Positions 33,601-44,249 are shown, counted from the stretch's first letter. The stretch: 64,000 bases of DNA from Gymnothorax reevesii (GCA_029721435.1 CM056573.1:441501-505500), one strand, 5' to 3'. A program made the numbers and translations. Notes: a model not told the origin generated them from the sequence alone.

Positions 33601-36414
33601 AGGAAAAAAGTTTATTACACAGCCGGCCGTGGGAACAACAGCATGATGCAGAGTTCAAAATTCATTCATTTCGTAAAAACCTTTATACAGGTTTATACAA
33701 GTACAGACATTTGCATATGATTTCTTTAATGTTATCAGACGTTGTTGCTGATTGGTCCTGGGTTTTACACATTGATAAAAAGGGATACTCTACTACTGGG
33801 CCTCTCCTGAAGCGCTCAACTTAATTGGTTCAATTGATTCCCAACCCCTGGAAGTGAGCTCCATATATGGGCATACGGAACCTCCAGCTAAAAGGCGCTA
33901 GTGCATATCGTGTCCTGTCGGAACTGGAGACAAACGGACATCCCAGCTGGAAGTCGCAAATAGGTGATATGTCCTGTCGGACCAAACGGCTTCTCTTTAT
34001 ATCCTAATACACATTCATCACCCACTTATCAAACCGACTGGCTCACCTCATATTGCTAAAACCCAAAAATCCTTTTTCCCAACACAACCATTTTGGAAAA
34101 TGCAACAAAGGAGAATGTGAGCAGTGTAGGTGATTTTTGCTCTCTGGAGCACACACCTTCTGCAAAGGCCTCGAGTGGAAATATAAACTAGCCTTTACTA
34201 CTGTGATTCAGTGCTATGCTTAAGCTAACAGAATTTGAGGGATCGCAATTAATGTCAGAACCTTGCCAAGGGTGGTACAGAATATTTGCGTCAGGATGCA
34301 CACTTCAGCCACAGACCGTGTACAGTCAGCGGTTTCAGCACACAAAACTGGTTTCCTTGTTGCATTTTCACGCTACAGGCAAGGTAAAGGAAAATTTCTA
34401 AACTGTTAATATATTTTTCTTTTCTGGGGACATAATCATATTTGTCCACAGGAAGCAAACTCTGCAGCGGTATATTGTACACTGACCTGGTGTTGCGTTG
34501 CTGGTGAAGAGCATCAGCTGCTGTGAACACAGATGGTGCACATTCTAACACGGAGAATTTACCTCATTTAACCTTGAGCACATCAGCCAATCGCACGCAA
34601 GGATTAGCTGAGAATGGCGGTAGCACCACTGGCAGCATAATTACGAAATTTTATTCCGATCCCTCAAATTGAAATTGGCACCATTTAAGGAAGTCGGTTT
34701 CCTGTCCAGTGATGCAACATGTCTAGTTTGGTCTGACGGACGTCCTTCTTAAGATGGCAGATATTCCGGGAGGTTCCCAGTGACCCCCGGCCCTACTGGG
34801 CGGACGACGTTCTGGGATTTCGCTTCATGACGGATGCTGAGCTTAAAGTGTTTCCACAGCACAAATTCGGCCACGCCCTCACAACGGTCAAGTGCGAATG
34901 CCCCTATTATCTCCCGTGGCTGCAGAAAAGGTTAGTTCTTCTTCCTGTGTGTTTTCAGAAGGATGAAAATAATTTTAAAAAGATCACTGGTATTGTTATA
35001 GACCCCATGCTTGAAAATGAATATGAAATGAAACCTATTTTATATTGGTTTGATCGCCCTTGGTAATCAGAAGCCTAATGCTTCTTACTGTTCTGACATG
35101 CTGAATCGGAAGGCAGAGTGTAATATACACTGTCAGTAAGTACAGATGCTTTGGTCGACGAGCGTGCCCGTGTGAGCGTGCCCGTGTATTATGGTTGAAT
35201 TGTTCCCACCACAGTAATGGTTGTCTTGGTTTCTTTAATCCTGTTGTTAGTGGTTATCGCACTGAGCAAGAAATTTACAACCTTACATTGATGTACTTCT
35301 CTGTTACAATTATAATTCCATTGATTTTTTTTTCAAAACTGAGAAGTAAATTTTTGGAAAAAATTTTCAAGAAATTAATCTCTCTCGTGATTGTAAATAT
35401 GAGGGTGTAACACTTACTTCATTGAAAATTCTGCTGAATTATGTTTTCAGAAATTTGACCGTCATGAACTTGTGTTTGTGGCTCATGTAGCCTGCGTTGC
35501 CGGCGGTCAGCAGCTGACGGGAGAAAGGAGAGGAAAGACCGCCTGCACGATAACGTAGGGATTTTGAGTTGTCCGTTCACCTGTGAACGGGAATTACTGA
35601 TTGGCTTAAGAGTTGTCAATCATGTTTTGATCTCCACGCATCACTTGTGATCTCAAATTACACTCGAGTTTCATTGGTTTAAAAAAGGGGTGGTCCGTCG
35701 CGGCTCGTTGCGCAAGGAAGTGGGCGGCTACTCAAAATCCCTACGTTATCGTGCAGGCGGTCTTTCCCCTCCTTTCTCCCGTCAGCCACTGACCGCCGGC
35801 AACGCAGGCTATGGCTCATGTTTTACCCTGATGTGGTGCTCCATTTCTGCAGGTTTGAAAGGGCAGGAGGTGTTCTCAAAAAGGCGAGCGTAACAGATCT
35901 CCGAGAGCTTTGCTGCGACTATGACTTGGTGGTGAACTGCTCTGGCCTGGGAGCACAAGAGCTGGTGGGGGACAGCGAAGTTTACCCCATTCGGGGGCAG
36001 ATTATCCGGGTCCAAGCCCCCTGGCTGAAGAACTTCATCCAGGAAAGCGACGGGCACACTTACATTTTCCCGGGCCGGGACAGTGTGGTAGTGGGGGGCA
36101 CTTGGCAGGCGAGTGACAGGCAGCTGGGGGTTAACACAGACGACACCAAGGGCATCTTGGAGCGCTGCCGTCAGCTGGAGCCGTCTCTCAGAGACGCTGT
36201 GTTCCTGGAGGAGGTGGTCGGCCTCAGGCCAGGGAGGGCCACTCCCCGCCTGGAGATGGCGCTGTTGGAAACCTCATTGGGCCAAAAAGTACCCGTAGTG
36301 CACAACTACGGGCATGGAGGGTGGGGGGTGTCCTTCAGTTGGGGTTCGGCTGTGGAGGCGCTGAAGCTGGTGAGAGAGAGCCTGTTCAACCTCCCACCTC
36401 TGTCGCGGCTGTAG
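27489..36414 (+). CDS. ddo: D-aspartate oxidase (spliced gene, 4 coding exons)
   Basis: The product should be a flavin (FAD) oxidase that turns acidic D-amino acids into 2-oxo acids, ammonia and hydrogen peroxide in peroxisomes. Exons 27489-27663, 28481-28589, 34754-34930 and 35853-36414 join in phase to 340 residues, close to the 341 of human DDO. Visible features: the dinucleotide-binding motif [13 protein letters not shown] (residues 7-19), TTSDVAVG (42-49), VNCSGLGA (181-188), VGLRPGR (276-282), NYGHGGWG (305-312) and C-terminal SRL, a canonical peroxisomal targeting signal. The Arg matching human R278 is kept (R279). By remembered alignment, positions matching human R216, Y225, R237 and S308 are Q217, F226, W238 and G310, so substrate preference may differ. 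D-amino-acid oxidase is less likely from overall similarity. Splice sites are all GT-AG. A 5' UTR exon must lie upstream, because an acceptor precedes the start codon. Confidence 0.92.
27664..28480 (+). other. ddo: ddo intron 1
   Basis: 817 bases, GTGAGG...TTTTCTCAG. At about 28136-28240 there is a repeat that starts TAGCTCGCCGGGACGAAT and contains a GTCCGC tandem run (28202-28234). The rest shows nothing recognisable. Confidence 0.85.
28202..28234 (+). repeat. Short GTCCGC tandem repeat in ddo intron 1
   Basis: About five GTCCGC-type units, the last one shortened, within a GC-rich dispersed repeat. Confidence 0.85.
28481..28589 (+). CDS. ddo: ddo coding exon 2
   Basis: 109 bases, entering in phase 1 after TTTTCTCAG. 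It encodes [20 protein letters not shown] and then [16 protein letters not shown]. The donor is TCGGG|GTGAGC (phase 2). The sequence fits the helix and loop after the FAD-binding motif of DDO/DAO proteins. Confidence 0.93.
28631..28905 (+). repeat. Left arm of a long inverted repeat in ddo intron 2
   Basis: This arm of about 275 bases, starting TGCTTTAACAAAATGCAGGG, is the reverse complement of about 32078-32360. Shared words include CTGTTGGGAAAATATTGTATT and GTAGTCTGGGGAATAGATT. The arms enclose a Tc1 element. They may be the ends of an older DNA element or an inverted duplication. Confidence 0.85.
29390..30290 (+). pseudogene. Tc1-like transposase pseudogene in ddo intron 2
   Basis: The frame from 29414 to 29947 encodes [19 protein letters not shown] (helix-turn-helix and GRRP linker), [18 protein letters not shown] and [11 protein letters not shown], which holds the first catalytic Asp. 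A TGA at 29945-29947 ends it. Further along, other frames encode the [12 protein letters not shown] region (30095-30115) and the [11 protein letters not shown] region (about 30180-30210) with the third acidic residue. The N-terminal start region is frameshifted. The C-terminal end is split by the retrocopy at 30301 and resumes after 31165. Confidence 0.88.
30301..31148 (-). mobile_element. Poly(A)-tailed retrocopy of unknown origin
   Basis: The 17-bp word GAGTGGGATCAAATTCC lies at 30284-30300 and 31149-31165, an exact target duplication. The insert starts with T11 on the + strand, so it is a - strand retrocopy with a poly(A) tail of 848 bp in total. Its 5' part (30780-31130) is very GC-rich with G and C runs; its 3' part is A/T-richer and contains an AATAAA (about 30455, - strand). 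Reading frames are short and low-complexity. It could be a 5'-truncated LINE or a processed transcript; I cannot name the source. Confidence 0.85.
31341..31891. mobile_element. 551-bp terminal-inverted-repeat element inside Tc1
   Basis: The left end TGATGCCACCCTGACACT matches the reverse complement of the right end, AGTGTCAGGGTGGCATCA. The paired ends extend about 50 bases (through GATTTTTGT and CGCAATGCC). The inside is rich in GCATG and TGCGTGAA words and has no transposase. It interrupts the right arm of the Tc1 element, so it arrived later. I could not read a clean target duplication, so the superfamily is open. Confidence 0.85.
32078..32362 (-). repeat. Right arm of the long inverted repeat in ddo intron 2
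   Basis: Reverse complement of 28631-28905, with a small insertion (around 32285-32310) that is absent from the left arm. It ends AACCCTGCATTTTGTTAAAGCA. Confidence 0.85.
32377..33183. mobile_element. Candidate non-autonomous DNA element
   Basis: The left end GGGCTCTAAATTC and right end GAAATTAGAGCCC are inverted copies with one mismatch. Inside both ends are GCGC-rich words (GGCGCTGGCGCGGCG; GCGCTGCGCC). It is about 807 bp and non-coding. No flanking duplication is evident, so this is a candidate only. Confidence 0.5.
33184..34753 (+). other. ddo: Distal part of ddo intron 2
   Basis: Intron 2 runs from 28590 to 34753 in total (6164 bases). This last part holds no element I can classify and no additional exon. 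It ends CCTTCTTAAG, an AG acceptor with a weak pyrimidine tract. Confidence 0.6.
34754..34930 (+). CDS. ddo: ddo coding exon 3
   Basis: 177 bases. The first base completes a Gly codon. The exon encodes [20 protein letters not shown], then [20 protein letters not shown] and [19 protein letters not shown], which fits DDO closely. The donor AAAAG|GTTAGT is phase 2. An in-exon ATG at the start is out of frame and is not the start of translation. Confidence 0.92.
34931..35852 (+). other. ddo: ddo intron 3
   Basis: 922 bases, GTTAGT...ATTTCTGCAG. Its distal part contains a 324-bp inverted-repeat element (35488-35811) that ends 41 bases before the acceptor dinucleotide boundary. Confidence 0.85.
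35488..35811. mobile_element. Foldback element with 9-bp duplication in ddo intron 3
   Basis: The ends TAGCCTGCGTTGCCGGCGG and its reverse complement ending CGCAACGCAGGCTA-type sequence (CCGCCGGCAACGCAGGCTA) begin arms of about 80 bases. The arms pair through GACGGGAGAAAGGAG and GCACGATAACGTAGGG. The 9-bp word TGGCTCATG flanks it (35479-35487 and 35812-35820). A 9-bp duplication with long arms suggests a Mutator-like non-autonomous element; that class is an inference. Confidence 0.85.
35853..36414 (+). CDS. ddo: ddo coding exon 4 (last)
   Basis: 562 bases including the TAG stop (36412-36414). It encodes residues 155-340: [27 protein letters not shown], the substrate-domain stretch [49 protein letters not shown] and the SRL C-terminus. 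It is free of stops and has clear conservation, so the gene looks intact here. Confidence 0.94.
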
Positions 36415-37384
36415 GAATGACCGTATAATCTGAATTACAGTCCCCGGGGAATTCCGCGATTGCGGCGTTTTCCGCGGAATCCACACTTCACCGCGGAAAC
36501 CGCGGAATTCACTGATTTTGCCGCGGAATTTCAAATTCTGCCGACACAAGCTGGTGAAAAAACCACGATTTTGTCACAAACATCTGTTACCGCCGCGCAT
36601 CTCGCAGGCGTGAACTCAGGCGTGAACCTGACCGCCAGGCAGTGATGGCCTCGTTGGCGACAAATCGACGTTCTTTGCCTAGGTTGCGTGGCATATTCTG
36701 TATGAAAGTTTAAAAATGAAGCGATTTCTTGAGAGATCCAAGCCAGCAGTTGGCAAGACTGCCTATACTACGTCCAGTCAGTTTTACTTCTGTTATGAGG
36801 ACGGCGGAAAGCTCTTTTGTTGGCCCTTTAATGTGGTATCTAATAGACCACATTAGAAAATCGACAGTCGAGGACCATGCCAAATCAGCAAAACACAAAA
36901 GATGAATTCAAGAACAAGAACAGAGTAGGTCTACCAGCCAAAAGCAAAAAACCATCTCCACAACAATGCACAACAAGACAGAGTTAGCGTGTGAGCGGAT
37001 CGAGATAACGAACTGCCTTCATGTCAGTCCTAATTTTTCTTAAAAAAAAAAAAAAAAAAAATCAGCAATATTTAGGCCTAGACTAATAGCCTAAGTTTTA
37101 TGAATTCGATCAGTTGCTATGGCACGCCAGTAATGACAGTCTTTTTTTTATTAATAATTTTATGTTTTAACATTAGAAGCGCCGGAATTTTATCGCAACC
37201 ATTTTATCACCATGAACGGTCGTTTGTACCGCTCGGTTCAAAGCATTCTAATCCGACTCTCTGAGCACCTATGTTACCATGATTCTCAAAAGAACGAAAC
37301 AACACCAGCATTACGTTTTTACTAGTTTAATAATACATTTATGAATATGTAGGCAAAAGAATTGTATATTATTAACGTGAATTA
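36415..37384. other. Downstream of ddo; no further gene recognised
   Basis: The start of this stretch should hold the ddo 3' UTR. At 36450-36540 there is a run of GCGGAATTC / CCGCGGAA words that looks like a dispersed repeat. I saw no clear AATAAA close to the stop. An A run lies at about 37040-37060. Confidence 0.4.
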
Positions 37385-37551
37385 AGCTGCTTTCACACTA
37401 GACGCGAAACGTATTTTTCGCAAGACAGATTACATTCAAATTCAATGCAAAGACGCAAATACCCGTTTCGCGCGGATTCGCGTCTTTGCATTGACTTTTT
37501 AATGTGATCTGTCGCGCGAAAAATTCGTTCGCGTCCAGTGTGAAAGCAGCT
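37385..37551. mobile_element. 167-bp palindromic element with TTA duplication
   Basis: The ends AGCTGCTTTCACACT and AGTGTGAAAGCAGCT are inverted copies (one spacer difference inside). The inner arms also pair (AGACGCGAA; GTCTTTGCATTGA). TTA lies on both sides (37382-37384 and 37552-37554), as for PIF/Harbinger-type insertions. Confidence 0.75.
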
Positions 37552-38195
37552 TTATTGTAAACATTTAGCTACAACCATATTTTTGGGTAAAGAAATAATT
37601 GAACAATTCAGAACGACAAAACAACAATTAAAAACATCTATTTTGATTAATACACATTCGGATTCAACATTTATAGCCTAACAGCATAACCATATAGAAT
37701 ATCGTAGCCTATTTATTATGAAATAATTAATCGGAGCAATGACACGGAATTACAAAACAACAGGTAGGAGCTAAAATTCCCACAGATGGGTCTGAAGTAT
37801 CTGCTGCAGGTGACGAGCGTCTTAATTTGTGAGCAGCTCCTGTGGACCTGGTACTGCCTCCGTTTTGCTGCCAGTGTCCCAGACAGTACTGACACGTAAT
37901 TTATACATGTGGTGAAATGTAAATTCATATGACAGGTATTTTCATTATCCTTTTATGTTCATCTATTTATTTTCATCTTCTTTTCATTTTCTAGGTGATT
38001 TCAATTGCCGATTGATGCGAATTGCAGAGATGTGTGAAATCCGCAAAATTGTTTATTTCTGTAGTCCTTTGCAGCCGTAACTGTAACATTTAAAGATGCA
38101 TTTAAACGCGGTGGTCCAACCTATCTGACGTTTCTGTTGCGCTTATTTGATGCAGGCTTTTGGTATGTTTGCATCAATAATGAACAAGATCTACC

Positions 38196-38727
38196 CAGTG
38201 ACGTGCGGTTGGAGGTTAGTTTGGTGAGGCAGAAACCTCACCTTTGCTTGATAAGCAATCAGACAATTAAATAGTTTTGTAAGACTATGCGGCAGAATGA
38301 CGGGCCAGTTTAAGTTTCCGCGGCGTTATTACTCAGTATATCGAACCTGATATGCTCAACAGCAGATTTGCAAGTACTTGCTCCCAGGAAGCCAAATCAG
38401 TGTCAGAAACAACTATAAAAACAGTTCGATTAATGCAGAGTTCAATGCTTAACCAATAGGCTATACAATGTATTCTCCTTTAAATACGGGCTTTTACACC
38501 CAACCAAAAGGGGGCGTTAATTTTCAGGCTTCCTGTAAGCAAGTACTTGCAAATCTGCAGTTTCGTGAGCATTTCAGGTTCGATGTAGCCTACTGAGTAA
38601 TAAGGCCACGGAAACTTAAACTAGCCCGTCATTCTGCCGAATAGTCTTACCAAACTAGTTAATCGTCTGATTGCTAATCAAACAAAGGGGAGGATTCTGT
38701 CTCACCAAACTAACCTCCACCGCACGT
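38196..38727. mobile_element. Foldback element with arms of about 200 bases
   Basis: 38196-38395 (GTGACGTGCGGTTGGAGGTTAG...) is the reverse complement of 38528-38727 (...CTAACCTCCACCGCACGTC), with shared inner words GGCAGAATGACGGGC and TTTGCAAGTACTTGCT. The flanking words ATCTACCC and GTCTACCC are a possible 8-bp duplication with one mismatch. It is non-coding. Confidence 0.75.
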
Positions 38728-38735
38728 CTACCCAA

Positions 38736-39620
38736 CAGCAACATCTCACCGCTGTTCAGATTAACTTCTAATTTTCGATAAACTCCTACTACCATTTTCT
38801 TTAGTCTGTGGCTCGACCGCTGATGGAAATCTGAAAAACCCAAACCTTTCTGCACTCTCGGCACCCTCATACGCAACAAGATTTAATCATTTTCCCTCCC
38901 CACTGCGTGATTTGTGCTATTAAACTGTATGTACGTGTATGTATGTTTCTACCTGGAAATGGTTAACTCATATTGTGACTGGTTTTATAAGCCCATCATG
39001 ATGGATATTAACAATAGTCTTTTCTCTTATGTAAATCTGATCCCAGCCCTGAAGTGTAGGCATGTTTTTTTTTTTTCAAACTCTAGTTAAACCAACTGAA
39101 GGAGTGATTGATTTATGCCTCCATGCTGGCGATAGCAGTGGCTTGAGGCCATAGACTGTGTAAAAAGATGGACGAAGCAACCATGAAGTCACCCAATAGT
39201 TTCAGAATACCATTTAAGAAGCCTCGATTTTGGCAATTTGAAAAGTCTCATTTTGAATCTGGATGCGATTCCTACTAGATGAGAGCGTAAATTGAAGATC
39301 AAGGGAGGAGCGAGGGGTGGATCTACGGGTGGATCGGACCATATCTGATGAGGACCAGAAGATAGCTACGCCCCCAAAGCATATCTGGCTTTATCCTTTA
39401 TTCTAGTCTATTTGGGACCATAATTTCCAAAAATGAACATCATGATATTTTGAAGGAGACTTAAAACTTGCAATAGATACTATATAATAATGCGGAAAAT
39501 CACTATTGAAATAATAAATTACGTGGGAAAGTATGGTCATTTTCTCACAGACTTCTGGAGCATTGAACTTCTTTCGGTAACCACCGACATCGCCATCTGC
39601 TGGCAATGACATGGATGAAA
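38736..39620. other. No gene recognised
   Basis: Unique-looking intergenic DNA with a T run near 39066. No coding exon is recognised. Confidence 0.4.
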
Positions 39621-39624
39621 TGTT

Positions 39625-39800
39625 TTGGGGTGTCTGTCCATCTGTCCTTCCCTCCCATACTGATGCATGCGATTATCTCAGGAACACCTTGAGGGAATTT
39701 TTTCAAATTTGGCAGACATCCGCTTGGACCCGAGGATGAATTGATTAGATTTTAGTGGTTAAAGGTCAAAAGTCAAAGTCATTGTGACCTCAAGTCCATC
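39625..39800 (+). repeat. Fish-type dispersed repeat fragment
   Basis: Contains GTCTGTCCATCTGTCC, then ATCTCAGGAACACCTTGAGGG, TCAAATTTGGCA and GGTCAAAAGTCAAAGTCA, ending in a GTGACCT word. I recognise this order as a common fish interspersed repeat, but cannot name it. Confidence 0.6.
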
Positions 39801-40259
39801 CCAATCTCATTCCCCGCAAACTTGTCATGGGCCATGTATTAAAAATGCTCCCACCAAAATGATGTCACATCAGAAACAACAAACTAGCTGCATGTTTGGC
39901 GTGGTCCTCCACGACTGTGAAATCTTTCCCACCGCGGTTACCCTCCTGTCTCCCTGTGCCGATTTCACTGTCTCTGGGGGGCTGTGGAACACAAACGGCT
40001 GACTTCATCTGGGCTTATGCCAGCTCTCCGCTCTTCCCGCTCTCTCAATTTCCTTGCACTCTCAGACCTGGATCACATGGCACAACACCGCTTCCGCTGC
40101 AACCATTTTTACTTCTCTCCGTTTTTCCCATACCCTCCGGCCAGCTGGTCGTGATGGCGGTTCTGCTCATCTCTCCTTCCTGAAAGTTTTCTTTCGCCCA
40201 TCTCATCTCTCCATTTCCACTCTCTAATTCCACTGTGTCTCTGCGATCATCCATATTAA

Positions 40260-40620
40260 ATTTCATATTGTCGTGGTTTATCGTCCCCCAGGCCCTCTTG
40301 GTAGCTTTCTTGATAAGGCTGACACTCTGCTCAGCTCCCCCCCCCCAGGAACGGCACCCAACTGATCCTCCTGGGAGACTTTAACATACCCCCAGAAGCC
40401 TCACAGTCTGCTGCCCTCCTGCCCCATCTCCACTCATTCAACCTGCCTCTGCTGTCCTTCCCTCCAACGCATAAGGCTCAACCTCCTTTACATCATCTGG
40501 AGGAACTGCTCCTCTCCCGAGCTCACAGTAACCCCTCTGCAAAAGTCAGACCACCCCCTCATTGCCTTTCCCCTCCCTACATCCACCCTCACAGTTACTG
40601 TCTGCCACAACGCGCTCCCT
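40260..40620 (+). pseudogene. LINE endonuclease fragment
   Basis: The frame around 40262-40400 reads FHIVVVYRPPG, then after a C run QLILLGDFNIPPEA. VVYRPP and LxLLGDFN are conserved blocks of APE-type LINE endonucleases (L2/CR1-like order). The GDFN codons lie at 40371-40384. No reverse transcriptase follows within the window, so this is a scrap of a longer element, with frame damage at the C run. Confidence 0.7.
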
Positions 40621-40624
40621 CTTG

Positions 40625-42368
40625 CCCTCCTCTTTGGCCTCCAGAGTCACGACTTCCCTCCAGCCCCTGGAATCCCTCTCCAAACTCCCCTTCTTTCATT
40701 TCCTTATTAATCACTCCAACCTACCATAAACCCCATTCATTCACTAAGTCTTACAACTTTGTAGCAAGAGCCTTGCTTCCATCTGAAAAATTTCCAAAAG
40801 AAAGTTTGTACCCCCTGACCATGAATACAAATGCAGAGCCATCTTCTCCTTTGTTTCCATTGTTTCACAATGCACATATTACCCGAATAGATGATTTTTG
40901 ATCCTTTATAACTTCAAAACACTTCATTATGGAGAGCTGGGGATTTGGTTGTTGAACTCAAGAAAGGGTTATGTTAATTGATGAATGACTTGTTGAATGA
41001 CAAAGCTCCACACCCCTTTCCTGATTGGTTAATGTCTGGTCCTTCATAAATATTGAAATGTTTGTTGTCGAGAGTGAACAAAGCTCCGAACAATGAACAA
41101 AGCCCGGCCCCCCTTCCTGATAGTCTTTGCTTTTACCCTTCATATTGGCCCATTTGTCATAGAGGGTTGGATTTGGTGTTGTTCTCCTTAGTAACTATTT
41201 ATCCGGGTGTCGAAGAGTTGAAGGTTGGGTTTTGGGACTCAGGAAAGGGTAACATATTGATTGGCAAAGCCCCTCCCCTTTTCCTGATAAGCTTAGCTTT
41301 TTTACACATAAAATAATTGAAGGTTTTGTCAATTAGAGAATTAGGGATTAAATGGTTTGAAATGTCGGCACCATTCTGCTCCATAAAATCTCTTTTGCTA
41401 CTCGGTACTCTCTTTGGGCAGCCCAATCCTGCTGTCCTTCCGTGTCATTCGAGCCCTAAGGTTCTCATCCAAGTGTACAGAATCCTGACAGATTCATGAA
41501 AAATTCAACGCGAAGTGTCTTATTTCCTATAATTACTGCATGTTGTTATGCCCTCAATCACACAACAGAACTTCAGGGAGGACCGTAAAAATTCAACCTG
41601 ATTTTGTATTTAACACAATTACGTTAAATCTGGCGTAAGTTTTGGTGAAAGGATGTACTCCCATTTAAATGTCATATCGTATTGTTATGAATTGTGTGTA
41701 ATTTTTCTTGTGAGCATACGTACTCTCCGAGAAACAGCGCAATAACCCAAAAATTCATGCATCATTAAAATCCGATGAGTACTTCAAGAATTAGCAATAA
41801 AAGTGTCGTGTTTTTTGTGTCTGTTTTCATGTAAATGACAAAAGCATTCTAAATTTATTGCTAAGAAGTGCCAAGTTAAAATAATTCTTCAAGACGGAAG
41901 TGTGATTATGAATGGAAAATGGAATTGAAAACTAATTTATACTTGTTTTAACATTGAAGTTGATTAAATGTAGTGACACATTCCTGTTGTTTTAGTAGTA
42001 ATTTATTTGGACATGCACTACATCAGGGAACATCGGAGCTGTTACGGGTAGCACCAGGTAGAATAACTGAAGGATGGTCACAGAACATTTCATGTGGAGC
42101 TTAAGTTCTCACCAGTCAGTGGAACCAAAGTGCAACAGGTAGCAGTGCTATGACTTTTTCCCACCCTGTTACGATGCAGTTTTTTTTCCTTCTTTTTTTT
42201 TTGCCAAAATATAAATCAACGGGGAATATTTACAGGCTTCTGATTGGTTCTGGCATCTAGTGGCCAACCTTGCAGCGGTGAATGTAAATCACAGGCTGTA
42301 GGCTATTGTACAGTGCTATAGCGACTCCAGAAACCAACCTTGTCGCTTGAGAGGAAAGGAGTGGGTCC
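40625..42368. other. No gene recognised; loose tandem units
   Basis: Between about 40980 and 41340 three related units occur, each with AAAGC(C)CC...CTTTCCTGAT, a TTAGC-like word and TT-ACCTTCATA or ACACATAA. They may be an old tandem repeat. The rest is A/T-rich without coding signal. Confidence 0.4.
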
Positions 42369-42710
42369 TGTATTTTGTCCGACGCGCTATCGCTGTGTCC
42401 ATAGAAGCTCACGGAGGCTCGGAATGCACTTAGGTGGTTTTAATGAAACATCCGCTTGCACGGTCACACACACTGGACACATTCAGGTACAGAGTGGGAA
42501 CAAAGGGTAAAACGAAGTGAAACAAAGTGAAGCAATAGCGTGCGAAGCGGTCAAAAAAAATTACGGCTACCCCCCCCAACTGCAGGCAAGCAACATCCTT
42601 CAGTAGCTTTCCGTCATGCGCCACATACATCACGTGACCCAAGTTCCCATACATTTCCATGGCAACCACAAAATACCACGTGACACATAGACTACATTAT
42701 GGCTCCTGCA
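42369..42710 (-). repeat. 3' LTR of the BEL/Pao element
   Basis: Shares with 46053-46283 the words GGGAACAAAGGGTAAAACGA, ACATACATCACGTGACC and AAATACCACGTGACACATAG. The part from 42369 to about 42491 has no partner in the 5' copy. Confidence 0.8.
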
Positions 42711-42930
42711 CACCAGCCCCTTAATTATTACTCAATAATTGCCATTTATCCACTTAATAGATAGGAGAAATAAATGTAGCAGCAATATCAAACAACAATT
42801 CTACAAGCCTGCAAATTAGTGTCCGTCAAAAAAAACAAGTTCACAGTAAAATGTGAGCAAAAGTAATCCACAAATCGAGTTCTGCAGGGAGTTCACAAGA
42901 TCCAAAGTCTCTACTGAAGCCAGTTTGTCC

Positions 42931-44249
42931 TTAACTAGCCTCAGCCTCCTGCAGCAAACAAATCTTCGTAATAGGCCGGTCCAGAAAGCAGGTCCATGTT
43001 TTTATTCGTACTTGACGGACAAATCCCCGACGGTCTGGAAAGGTTTGAATCACTCGTCCCATCAGCCATGAGTTCCGAGCTGCTGTGCTGTCCATGATGA
43101 GGACGAGGTCTCCTACATTGAGGTTCCTCCTTGCTCCTGTCCATTTCTGGCGCTCCTGTTGCTGAGGGAAGTATTCTTTCACCCATCTTTTCCAAAACAG
43201 AACAGACATGTATTGGACTTGTTTCCATCTCCTATGTGCATACACACCTGTTGCCTGGAACACTCCTGGTGGTAAGGATGGAGAAGTTTTTATCAATAGC
43301 AGGTGGTTAGGAGTCAATGCTTCCAGGTCCTTCACATCCATATAAGCGTTCGTGATTGGCCGACTGTTGATGATGGCCTCGGCCTCACAAAGAACCGTAT
43401 GCAAGCCTTCTTCATCTAGGTTTTGTACTCTTAAGGTGGAATTAAGTACCTTGCGGACAGATCTTATAAGGCGTTCCCATGGTACCCCATGGTGTGAGCC
43501 AGCTGGCAAATTAAAGCTCCATTTTATTCCCTTTTGCAGCATGACATCCCTTATCTGCTCACTGTTCCACTGCTCAATAGCTGTCCTCAGGTCTCGCTCT
43601 GCTCCTATGAAGTTGGTACCATTGTCGGAGCGAAGCTCACAAACTAGATCTCTTCTGGCAATAAAGCGTCGGAGTGCATTGATGAAAGAGTCAGTGTCTG
43701 GTGATGGTGCGACTTCAACATGAACTGCTCTGATGGCCAGACAGGTAAAAATCACACTGCATCTCTTCACCATGCTTCTCCTGCTCTTTACTTCAAAAGG
43801 ACCAAAGTAATCTACTCCCACACGAGTGAATGTGGCTCATCAGGCACAATTCTTTCATGGGGTAAGTCTGCCATCTGCTGGTGGACTGGTATAGCATTTA
43901 AGCGGCGACAAAAGACACACACTGATGGCACCTTCCTTATAGCTGTAGTTGCACCAGTCATCCAGTACCTCTCTCTTAACTTCGACAATATGTGATTACG
44001 ACCACTATGTCCCACTTGCTGATGTATGTGCCTAAGGAGAAGCTCTGAAATGTGGAGATCTTTCGCCAATATTACAGGGTGTTTCACTTCCATTGGCATA
44101 GACGATCTAAGTCTGCTGCCAACCCTCAGGACTCCATCTTGCAATTGTGGGCAGAGCTTTCGAAGATGACTGGATATCTTTGTGGACTGACCTTTCTCCA
44201 GACTGGCCAGCTTCCTCAGGTAATTGTACTCGCTGGCAGTACCTGACAA
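42931..44249 (-). pseudogene. Integrase region of the BEL/Pao element
   Basis: From 44249 down, one frame holds the zinc-binding part: HIHQQVGHSGRNHILSKLRE and CVFCRRLNA (HHCC). From 43821 down a second frame holds the catalytic core: MGVDYFGPFEVK (first Asp), ELRSDNGTNFIGAERDLR (second Asp) and HHGVPWERLIRSVRKVL (Glu). A C-terminal domain typical of BEL/Pao follows: KRWVKEYFPQQQERQKW and VGDLVLIMD. The two frames overlap by a shift near 43815, so integrase is not continuous. Confidence 0.88.

Noticed and set aside
33373..33720. 115-codon frame in ddo intron 2
   Set aside because: No recognised domain and no sign of splicing; the region looks like repeat or intron DNA.
34755..35066. Apparent small proteins at ddo exon 3, including an ATG at its first bases
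   Set aside because: The reading frame needed by the upstream exon passes through this ATG out of frame, and later residues after 34930 are intronic.
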